NCBI GenBank assembly: GCA_902535625.1
Contig: CACAUA010000002.1
Location: 62,001 to 126,000 of the forward strand
Origin: an uncultured Pelagibacteraceae bacterium
GTDB taxonomy: Bacteria; Pseudomonadota; Alphaproteobacteria; Pelagibacterales; Pelagibacteraceae
Direction of reading: 5' to 3'
Length of the DNA: 64,000 nucleotides
Shown here one piece after another: positions 56,136 to 64,000 of the stretch (within the stretch, counting starts at the first letter, position 1; each line of letters opens with the position of its first letter). The translations under genes were made by a program, and so were the position numbers. The notes beneath the pieces are model-generated. The model saw only the letters and a program-made list of their open reading frames with translations, was not told where the DNA came from and searched no databases.

Positions 56136-56170
56136 TTCAAGATCTTGAAAATTATTAAATATATCTCTAT
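56136..56170 (+). promoter_or_regulatory. Heat-shock (sigma32-like) promoter of groESL with embedded palindrome
   Basis: CTTGAAA (56144-56150) is an exact sigma32 -35 match; 14 bp later CTCTAT (56165-56170) is a partial -10 match to the CCCCAT-type box. The -35 lies in a perfect 14-bp palindrome TTCAAGATCTTGAA (56136-56149), which might be a separate operator. The usual HrcA/CIRCE element (TTAGCACTC-N9-GAGTGCTAA) is not present. Activity is inferred from sequence and location only. Confidence 0.6.
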
Positions 56171-56198
56171 ATGACTGCTAATTTAAAGGAGAATTCGT

Positions 56199-56492
56199 AT
56201 GAAGTTTAAACCGTTACATGACCGTGTTTTAATAGAAGTTTTAGATAGCAGCGAAAAAACTGCTGGTGGCATAATTATTCCAGATACAGCTCAAGAAAAA
56301 CCTCAAGAAGGTAAAGTTGTTGCTGTCGGCGGAGGTGCAAAAACTGAAGATGGAAAACTAATACCTATGGACGTTAAAGTAGGAGATAAAGTTTTATTCG
56401 GTAAGTGGTCAGGAACAGAAGTTAAAATTGATGGTAAAGAGTACAGCATAATGAAAGAATCTGATATTATGGGTATTGCAACAGGTAAATAA
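56199..56492 (+). CDS. groES: Co-chaperonin GroES
   Basis: The 97-aa co-chaperonin caps GroEL. Family features are [13 protein letters not shown] at the start, the mobile loop [18 protein letters not shown] and the end [19 protein letters not shown] (56185-56191) gives a good Shine-Dalgarno. It is followed after 19 bp by groEL. Confidence 0.98.
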   Translation: MKFKPLHDRVLIEVLDSSEKTAGGIIIPDTAQEKPQEGKVVAVGGGAKTEDGKLIPMDVKVGDKVLFGKWSGTEVKIDGKEYSIMKESDIMGIATGK

Positions 56493-56497
56493 TTAAT

Positions 56498-58167
<1,670 letters not shown>

Positions 58168-58193
58168 TCCCAATTTTACTCAAAAAAAAATTG

Positions 58194-58225
58194 AAAAAGG
58201 GCAGTTTTTACTGTCCTTTTTTTTT
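58194..58225 (+). terminator. Rho-independent terminator after groEL
   Basis: The arm AAAAAGGGCAGT (58194-58205) pairs with ACTGTCCTTTTT (58210-58221) across a TTTT loop with one G-U wobble, and the T-run continues to 58225. This is the clearest intrinsic terminator in the window and separates the groESL transcript from typA. Confidence 0.88.
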
Positions 58226-58265
58226 GAATTGAAAAAAAATATTTTGAATATATAAGAACGCGCAA

Positions 58266-60092
58266 ATGACAACATCAATACGTAACATCACCATAATTGC
58301 TCATGTTGACCATGGCAAGACTACTTTGATTGATAACTTAATGAAACAGAGTGGTTCTTTTAGAGAAAATGAAGTTGTTGATGAAAGACTGATGGACTCC
58401 GGCGAACTTGAAAAGGAAAGAGGTATTACAATTCTTGCCAAACCAGCTTCAATAAATTGGAAAGATTCTAGAATTAATATTATTGATACACCTGGACACA
58501 GAGATTTTGCTGCAGAAGTTGAAAGAGTTCTAAGTATGGCTGATGGTGCATTATTATTAATAGATTCAGCCGAAGGGGTAATGCCTCAAACTAAATTTGT
58601 ATTAGCTAAAGCACTTAAACAAGGCCTTAAACCAATCGTAGTTATTAATAAATTAGACAAAGCTGACCAAAGAGCCGATGAAGTTTTAAATGAGACTTTT
58701 GACTTATTTGTAAGCTTAGATGCCAACGAAGAGCAATTAGACTTTCCAGTTATTTACGCAAGTGGAAGATCTGGCTGGGCATCTAACGAAATAGATGGCC
58801 CAAGAGAGAACTTAAATCCATTATTAGATTTAGTAATAGATCATGTAAAGCCAGCAGAATTTGACAAGTCCAAGCCTTTTGCAATGCTTTCGACTCTTTT
58901 ATATGCAGATAGTTTTCTAGGTAGAAGTTTAGTTGGTAGAATTTCACAAGGTACTGCAAAAGCAAATCAACAAATCAAGGCAATTAATCTTGATGGAGAA
59001 AAAGTTGATGAGGGAAGGTTGACTAAAATATTTAGATATGAGGGGACAAAAAAAGTACCAATAGAAGTTGGCGAAGCTGGAGATATTGTAGTTATCGCTG
59101 GATTAGAAAAAGCAAATGTTGCTGATACAATATGTGATACTGAGGTAGATATACCAATTCAAGCAACCCCGATTGATCCTCCAACAATGTCTATTAAGAT
59201 TACAGTAAATAGTTCTCCATTAGCTGGAACTGAGGGTAAAAAACTTACAAGTACTCAAATTAGAGAGAGATTAGTTCAAGAAGCTCAAAATAATGTCGGG
59301 ATTTCATTTTCAGAAAATGAAAACAAAGATTCATTTGAAATAAGCGGAAGAGGTGAATTGATGTTGGAAATATTATTGACACAAATGAGACGTGAAGGGT
59401 TTGAAATGACAGTAAGCCCTCCTAGAGTTTTATTTCAAAAAAATGAAAATGGTGAAAAATTAGAACCCATTGAAGAAATTACTATGGACCTTGATGAAGA
59501 GTTTTCTTCAAAAGTTATAGACTCCATGAATAAAAGAAAAGGAAAGTTAATAGATCTTAAAGATACTGGAAAAAATAAAAAACGATTAATCTTTCATGCA
59601 CCAACTAGAGGTTTAATGGGATACACTAGTAGATTTCTTACTCTAACTAAAGGAACAGGAGTAATAAACAGAATATTCCATTCCTATGGAAAATTTGAGG
59701 GAGATATGGAAGGCAGAAGAAATGGTGCATTAATTTCTATGGAGCAAGGAAAAGCAGTAGCATTTGCAATTTATAATCTACAGGCAAGAGGAGAAATGTT
59801 TGTTACTCATAACGATCCAGTTTATTCAGGTATGATTGTGGGATTGTCACCTAAACCTGGTGATATGATTATAAATGTCATGAAAGGTAAAAAACTTACA
59901 AATATGAGGACACAAGGAACAGATGAAAATGTTGTTTTAACTCCCGTAAGAAAGATGTCTATTGCTGAACAATTGAGTATGTTAAATTCTGATGAAGCAC
60001 TAGAAATTACACCAAATTCATGCAGATTAAGGAAAGCTGTGCTTGATCCTCACGAGAGAAAAAAGCTCTCTAAATTATCTGAAGCTTCTTAA
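58266..60092 (+). CDS. typA: Translational GTPase TypA/BipA
   Basis: A 608-aa ribosome-binding GTPase of the EF-G type. G1 is AHVDHGKTT (13-21), followed by RGITI (G2), DTPGHRDF (G3), NKLDK (G4) and a C-terminal TypA-specific domain with GTDENVVLTPVRKM. It assists 50S assembly and stress growth, especially at low temperature. It ends 5 bp before the convergent membrane-protein gene. Confidence 0.97.
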   Translation: MTTSIRNITIIAHVDHGKTTLIDNLMKQSGSFRENEVVDERLMDSGELEKERGITILAKPASINWKDSRINIIDTPGHRDFAAEVERVLSMADGALLLIDSAEGVMPQTKFVLAKALKQGLKPIVVINKLDKADQRADEVLNETFDLFVSLDANEEQLDFPVIYASGRSGWASNEIDGPRENLNPLLDLVIDHVKPAEFDKSKPFAMLSTLLYADSFLGRSLVGRISQGTAKANQQIKAINLDGEKVDEGRLTKIFRYEGTKKVPIEVGEAGDIVVIAGLEKANVADTICDTEVDIPIQATPIDPPTMSIKITVNSSPLAGTEGKKLTSTQIRERLVQEAQNNVGISFSENENKDSFEISGRGELMLEILLTQMRREGFEMTVSPPRVLFQKNENGEKLEPIEEITMDLDEEFSSKVIDSMNKRKGKLIDLKDTGKNKKRLIFHAPTRGLMGYTSRFLTLTKGTGVINRIFHSYGKFEGDMEGRRNGALISMEQGKAVAFAIYNLQARGEMFVTHNDPVYSGMIVGLSPKPGDMIINVMKGKKLTNMRTQGTDENVVLTPVRKMSIAEQLSMLNSDEALEITPNSCRLRKAVLDPHERKKLSKLSEAS

Positions 60093-60097
60093 AATTA

Positions 60098-60553
60098 TTA
60101 TTCAGATTTATTTTTGGTAAAAGGCAGCCACTTTTCAAACGCTGATTTACTAGGTCCGTCATATGGAATTGAGTAAGAGTTTGTTCTTGTCAATACTTCA
60201 ATTCCTTTTGAGAAAACAAAAATAAAAACTATGACAAAAACAATTGTCATTATTTTAAATGGATCAAAATTTTTTGTCTTAAAAACACTAACAGCTTTTG
60301 CTTCAGCTCTATGAAATTGTTTAAACGTATAATAAACAGCAAATATTAAACCTATATGAGCAACATATGTCCCTGCCCAACCAAATGCAAAAGTGGCATA
60401 AGAAAATACGTATAAACTAAATACTGTTGTCCATATAAAACTCAAAACTAATAATATTTGTAGTCTCACAGTTTTGGGAAGAGCTCTTAAATCATTTTTA
60501 CTATCGTCAAATAGTATATTCGCTGATTCTTTCATCCAATTTTTTATAGACAT
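60098..60553 (-). CDS. Uncharacterised three-helix membrane protein
   Basis: The 151-aa protein has a soluble start (about 30 residues), three hydrophobic segments (LQILLVLSFIWTTVFSLYVF, TYVAHIGLIFAVYYTF, IMTIVFVIVFIFVFSKGIEV) and a polar C-terminal tail of about 30 residues with SYSIPYDGPSKSAFEKW. I do not recognise a family. It reads against typA and is 60 bp before the YczE-like gene's end, so it may be cotranscribed with it. Confidence 0.7.
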   Translation of the reverse strand: MSIKNWMKESANILFDDSKNDLRALPKTVRLQILLVLSFIWTTVFSLYVFSYATFAFGWAGTYVAHIGLIFAVYYTFKQFHRAEAKAVSVFKTKNFDPFKIMTIVFVIVFIFVFSKGIEVLTRTNSYSIPYDGPSKSAFEKWLPFTKNKSE

Positions 60554-60613
60554 AATTTATATTTACAATTTTTATTCAATATTAACAATCGACTAATTGT
60601 CCAATAAAAACAT

Positions 60614-61261
60614 TTACTTCGTAACTTTATCCACAATATAAATTCCTAAAGCTACTGCAGGACCTATACCAAATGCAAATATTATAGTACCCAAACCAAC
60701 AGTTCCTCCCAAATACCAACCAGATATAACAGCTGAAATTTCCAAAGTAGCTCGAATTAAAGCAATAGGAAGTTGAGTTTTTTTTGTTAGACCTGTCATC
60801 AATCCATCTCTTGGACCAGGACCTAAATTTGCGATTAAATATATCCCACTTCCTAGACCGACAAGCAAAACAGAAAATACAGCAAGAATATATTTTGAAA
60901 AAGTAGCTAAAGGAGGATCAAAAAGAAAAAGTGTCAAATCGATTATCGTTGCTATAATTAAAATATTTAGAATTGTACCAATTCCTGGTTTTTGTTTTAG
61001 TGGAAACCAAAACCCTAAAACAATAATACTTATTATGAATGTAGATAATCCGATCGAAATATTTAATATGTTTGATAACCCTTCTGCAAGAACAGACCAT
61101 GGAGAATTACCAGTAGTAGAAACTAATAAAAGACCCTCTCCCAACCCAAACAAAGATAAACCAACACATAAAAGTAAAAAAGTTGTAAATTTAGGTTTTA
61201 AATTTAAAGGTTTTTCTGAGCTCCAAGATTTTGAGGGGATATTTTTAATGGTTAAAAACAT
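60614..61261 (-). CDS. YczE/YitT-type integral membrane protein
   Basis: The 215-aa protein has five or more hydrophobic segments. The pattern SLFGLGEGLLLVSTTGNSPW and, later, IANLGPGPRDGLMTG is the signature of the YczE/YyaS (COG2364) family of membrane proteins with unknown substrate. Two related GxGP repeats suggest an internal duplication of a helix pair. The 79-bp divergent gap to the secreted-protein gene would hold the promoter. Confidence 0.8.
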   Translation of the reverse strand: MFLTIKNIPSKSWSSEKPLNLKPKFTTFLLLCVGLSLFGLGEGLLLVSTTGNSPWSVLAEGLSNILNISIGLSTFIISIIVLGFWFPLKQKPGIGTILNILIIATIIDLTLFLFDPPLATFSKYILAVFSVLLVGLGSGIYLIANLGPGPRDGLMTGLTKKTQLPIALIRATLEISAVISGWYLGGTVGLGTIIFAFGIGPAVALGIYIVDKVTK

Positions 61262-61340
61262 AATTCTTTAGACTATTTATCTTTTAAACATAAAAATTCT
61301 ATATAAAGTTCAAACAAGTTAATTAAAATGATATGAAATA

Positions 61341-62018
61341 ATGAGAAAATTCTTAGTAATATTGTTGGTTTTATCTCCTCTTTTTTTGCAAGCACATACT
61401 GACCACTATAAAAATTATACAAACATAGAAATGGAGATATTTAAAGATGATGAAAAAATTGGAGAAAGTATTTTCACATTTAAAAAAGAAGAAAATAAAT
61501 TTATTGTTAAAAATAAGACTAATTTCAATGTAAAATTATTGGGTGTTACAGTGTTCTCTATAAATAGTAGAGGTACTGAAGAATATATTGGAGACCAATT
61601 AATTTCATTTAACTCAGAAACATTTCAAAACAATAAGAGAAAATATGTAAATTTAATTTTTGATGAAAAAAAAGAGAAGTTTATAATTGATGGTTCATCA
61701 TATAAGGGTGAGGCGGATAAAGAAAATATAATCGGCCATTGGTGGAATCATAGAATTTTGCAAACTGAGACACAAATAAGTCCATTATCTGGAAGTGTAA
61801 AAAAACAAAACATAGAATTTTTAGGAAAAGAAAAAATTAAACTTTATAATAAAGAATATGATGTAGAACACTTTAGACTATTTTCTACTGACCCAAATCT
61901 ACCTGATGATAAAAAATTAAATTTTGAAGTATGGTATGATAAGAAAAAAGCATTGATTATAAAAGTAGCTTATAAAAGAATGGGTTTATGGGAATATAGA
62001 CTAAAAAAAATTCAATAA
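61341..62018 (+). CDS. Secreted protein of unknown function (DUF6134-like)
   Basis: The 225-aa protein has a clean signal peptide (MRKFLVILLVLSPLFLQA) and a beta-rich mature part with NIEMEIFKDDEKIGESIFTF, a central HWWNHRIL and a C-terminal FEVWYDKKKALIIKVAYKR. The alternating strands suggest a periplasmic lipid-binding or beta-sandwich fold, and I recall a DUF6134-type family of this shape, but this is not firm. It ends directly before the convergent pmbA stop. Confidence 0.7.
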   Translation: MRKFLVILLVLSPLFLQAHTDHYKNYTNIEMEIFKDDEKIGESIFTFKKEENKFIVKNKTNFNVKLLGVTVFSINSRGTEEYIGDQLISFNSETFQNNKRKYVNLIFDEKKEKFIIDGSSYKGEADKENIIGHWWNHRILQTETQISPLSGSVKKQNIEFLGKEKIKLYNKEYDVEHFRLFSTDPNLPDDKKLNFEVWYDKKKALIIKVAYKRMGLWEYRLKKIQ

Positions 62019-63335
62019 TTATTTTCCCGCTACTGTCATTTGATTAATCAAAAGTGTAGGTGCATTTGTAGAGTATTTCATCTCTAAATCGTTTGCCAAA
62101 GTAATATTCTTGAACATTTCCTTAAAATTTCCAGCAATAGTTATTTCACTTACTGGGTAAGTTAATTCTCCATCCTCAACCATAAATCCTGACGCTCCAA
62201 CTGAGTAATCTCCTGTAATAATATTACCTCCATGGCCTATAGTCTCTGTTATGTATAGAAACTTCTTTTCTGAATTTAGCAAATCCTTAAAACTTAAGGT
62301 ACCGTTTTCAAAGTATAAGTTTGTTGTTCCTCCAGACCTACCGTTAGATTTTAAATTTAATTTTTTACCATAATAAGTATCAATTAAATAATTTTTTAAA
62401 ATGCCATTCTCAACTAGTTTCAGAGAATTTGTTTCAACACCCTCGCTATCAAAATTTTGAGAACCTAATCCTTTTTCAATTTTTGGATCATCTATGATAT
62501 TAATTGAATTTGGAAAAACTTCAGAATTGATTTGATCTTTTAAAAAAGAAGTTCCTCTTGCAATAGCATTCGCACTAATTGCACTTGCTAGTGTACTTAA
62601 TATACCTTTGGAAATTCTTTTATCGAATATTACTCCAATTTTTTCACTCTTAATTTTTTTTGGACCTAACTTTTTTATTGCTTTGTTGGCAGCTATTTTT
62701 CCAATTTCTTCTGGTTTCATCATATCTTGCAAGAATCTTGTGCTACCAAACTCATAATCTCTTTCCATTGCACCATTAATTCTTGATACTGCTACACATG
62801 AAGACGAAAAATTTGAGGTTTTGTATCCACCTAAAAAACCGTTACTATTTGCGAGTATAAAATTATTTTTATTTTCGGTAAAACCAGCTTCAGTATTAAC
62901 TATTTTTTCGTCCGTTGATGCTGTCTCTTCAACTTTTTTTAAAAATTCAATCTTTTTATTATTTGAATAATGTGTTTCATCATAAAGATTAAGGTCTCTT
63001 ATCTCTTTAGACATTAAATCTTTATCTGGTAATGAATTATTTTCATCTGATGGAGTGATTTTTGTAGCATCAATACAACGTTCTATTAGTTTTTCTAAGT
63101 TTGATTTAGATAGATCTGATGAATTAATGCTTGATTTTTTTTTCTCTATATAAGTAGTTAAATTGACAGCAAAACTATCTGCTCTATTTGACTCGTCTAA
63201 TTTTTTGTTTCTAAAACTAACATTTTCTGAGACAGAGTGAATTACTTTTACACCCACATCTGTTGCTCCTAGTTTTTTAGAATTTTCAATACAAAGAGAC
63301 GCTATATCTTTTAAAAATTCCTGATCCTTTATCAT
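62019..63335 (-). CDS. pmbA: TldD/PmbA-family protein PmbA (TldE)
   Basis: The 438-aa partner of TldD. The N-terminal region VKVIHSVSENVSFRNKKLDESN and the C-terminal blocks NYLIDTYYGKKLNLKSNGRSGG and SGFMVEDGELTYPVSEITIAGN match PmbA; it lacks the HExxxH zinc motif. With TldD it forms a periplasm-independent cytosolic metalloprotease that matures RiPPs such as microcin B17 in E. coli, so in SAR11 its natural substrate is unclear. It begins 5 bp after the tldD stop. Confidence 0.93.
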   Translation of the reverse strand: MIKDQEFLKDIASLCIENSKKLGATDVGVKVIHSVSENVSFRNKKLDESNRADSFAVNLTTYIEKKKSSINSSDLSKSNLEKLIERCIDATKITPSDENNSLPDKDLMSKEIRDLNLYDETHYSNNKKIEFLKKVEETASTDEKIVNTEAGFTENKNNFILANSNGFLGGYKTSNFSSSCVAVSRINGAMERDYEFGSTRFLQDMMKPEEIGKIAANKAIKKLGPKKIKSEKIGVIFDKRISKGILSTLASAISANAIARGTSFLKDQINSEVFPNSINIIDDPKIEKGLGSQNFDSEGVETNSLKLVENGILKNYLIDTYYGKKLNLKSNGRSGGTTNLYFENGTLSFKDLLNSEKKFLYITETIGHGGNIITGDYSVGASGFMVEDGELTYPVSEITIAGNFKEMFKNITLANDLEMKYSTNAPTLLINQMTVAGK

Positions 63336-63340
63336 TTAGA

Positions 63341-64000
63341 TTAAAGTTTTGTTCCACCAACAGTCATCTTATTTATAAGAATTGACGGCTGAGCTACTCC
63401 TACTGGAACACCTTGTCCAGCTTTCCCGCATGTTCCAATACCTGGATCTAATTTCATGTCATTACCGACTAGTGAAACTTCTTTTAAAATTGATGGTCCA
63501 TCTCCAATTAATGTAGCTCCTTTGATTGGTGATCCTATTTTACCATTATTGATTTCGTAAGCTTCTGTGCAGTTAAAGACAAATTTTCCTGATGTTATGT
63601 CTACTTGTCCTCCCCCAAAACTTACAGCGAAAATACCTTTATCAACTGAACTTATCATTTCATTTTGTGAATATTTACCTGACAACATCATTGTATTTCT
63701 CATTCTTGGTAAAACCACATGTTTATAACTTTCTCTTCTTCCGCTACCTGTTGACTTAGTTCCCATCAAACGAGCGTTTAAACGGTCTTGCATATAGTTT
63801 TTTAAAATTCCATTTTCTATTAAAACTGTATTTTCAGTAGGCGTTCCTTCATCATCTATCGTTAAACTTCCTCTTCTTTGATGTAAGGTGCCGTCATCTA
63901 CAATCGTAACTCCTTCGCTAGCTACTTGCTGCCCCATTAAATTATGAAAAGCTGAAGTTTTTTTTCTATTAAAATCACCCTCAAGACCATGTCCGATCGC
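63341..64000 (-). CDS. tldD: Metalloprotease TldD (partial, 5' end beyond window)
   Basis: The track starts the ORF at an internal Met, but the frame is open to the right edge: the last 63 bp add [21 protein letters not shown], the conserved TldD block around the zinc motif HExxxH (its first His-Glu lies just outside). Coverage is the C-terminal 219 residues or so of about 470. The TldD ending [20 protein letters not shown] and [15 protein letters not shown] is intact. TldD and PmbA form a protease heterodimer. Confidence 0.93.
   Translation of the reverse strand, partial: AIGHGLEGDFNRKKTSAFHNLMGQQVASEGVTIVDDGTLHQRRGSLTIDDEGTPTENTVLIENGILKNYMQDRLNARLMGTKSTGSGRRESYKHVVLPRMRNTMMLSGKYSQNEMISSVDKGIFAVSFGGGQVDITSGKFVFNCTEAYEINNGKIGSPIKGATLIGDGPSILKEVSLVGNDMKLDPGIGTCGKAGQGVPVGVAQPSILINKMTVGGTKL

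Overview
This window is a gene-dense, strongly AT-rich (roughly 30% GC by eye) stretch of a free-living alphaproteobacterial chromosome. Several things point to the SAR11 clade (Candidatus Pelagibacter or a close relative). Intergenic spaces are tiny and start/stop overlaps (ATGA, TAATG) are frequent. Proteins are rich in Lys, Asn and Ile. The local gene orders are alphaproteobacterial: petA-petB-petC, ctaC-ctaD-ctaB-coxF-ctaG-ctaE-surf1, mutY/dciA-dsbA-smc-atpI-atpB-atpE-atpF'-atpF. There is also a crtI-crtB-crtY-blh retinal cassette. I see no insertion sequence, prophage, integrase, CRISPR array or rRNA. The one RNA gene found is tRNA-Gln(TTG). The assignment rests on gene content and style, not on a database search.

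Layout. 1-5.2 kb (+): the end of lgt, midA, a YfiH-family gene, prs, rplY, pth and ychF. 5.2-7.8 kb (-): the cytochrome bc1 operon. 7.8-9.6 kb (+): trmL, hemF, greA. 9.6-13.5 kb (-): a CCA-adding/poly(A) polymerase family gene directly behind tRNA-Gln, then ispE and a TPR protein. 13.5-16 kb (+): a uracil-DNA glycosylase, rnhB and the cell-cycle methyltransferase ccrM, which has a striking promoter. 16-18 kb (-): an FAD monooxygenase and mutY. 18-24 kb (+): dciA, dsbA-like, smc and the Fo half of ATP synthase. 24-30.8 kb (+): retinal biosynthesis (crtIBY, blh), a 56-aa membrane microprotein, ispH, thrB, rnhA. 30.9-39 kb (-): peroxiredoxin, thrC, the aa3-type cytochrome oxidase cluster with its assembly factors, and rsmE. 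39-41.5 kb (+): a HAD dehalogenase, pirin and quinone oxidoreductase. 41.5-47.6 kb: a DUF2721 gene (-), then ubiA and the lipid A/Kdo run msbA-waaA-lpxK-lpxL (+). 47.6-49.6 kb: DUF2093 (-), purD, rsmD. 49.6-56 kb (-): pgi, a DUF3035 lipoprotein, lspA, ileS, ribF and a HAD-IIA hydrolase. 56-60 kb (+): groES-groEL with a heat-shock-like promoter, then typA. 60-64 kb: two membrane proteins (-), a secreted protein (+), pmbA and the partial tldD (-).

How the genes fit together. Much of the window is energy metabolism: complex III, complex IV with Cu/heme insertion factors, and the proton channel of ATP synthase. The retinal pathway supplies the chromophore for a light-driven proton pump whose opsin gene is not in the window. 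Two MEP-pathway genes (ispE, ispH) supply isoprenoids to carotenoid/retinal, heme A and ubiquinone synthesis. A second theme is chromosome maintenance (ccrM, smc, dciA, mutY, UDG, rnhA, rnhB). A third is the cell envelope (lipid A, lspA, a DUF3035 lipoprotein).

The most notable observations are: (1) a ccrM promoter whose 17-bp spacer and -10 box carry a perfect inverted repeat built from two GANTC methylation sites, the enzyme's own expected target; (2) an SMC protein of only 857 aa with no recognisable hinge; (3) a Brp/Blh retinal cassette followed by an unlisted membrane microprotein; (4) a family-4-type UDG without its Fe-S cysteines; and (5) divergent gene pairs with 0-22 bp between start codons. 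I found no clearly novel multi-gene system. Most of the window is conserved housekeeping sequence.
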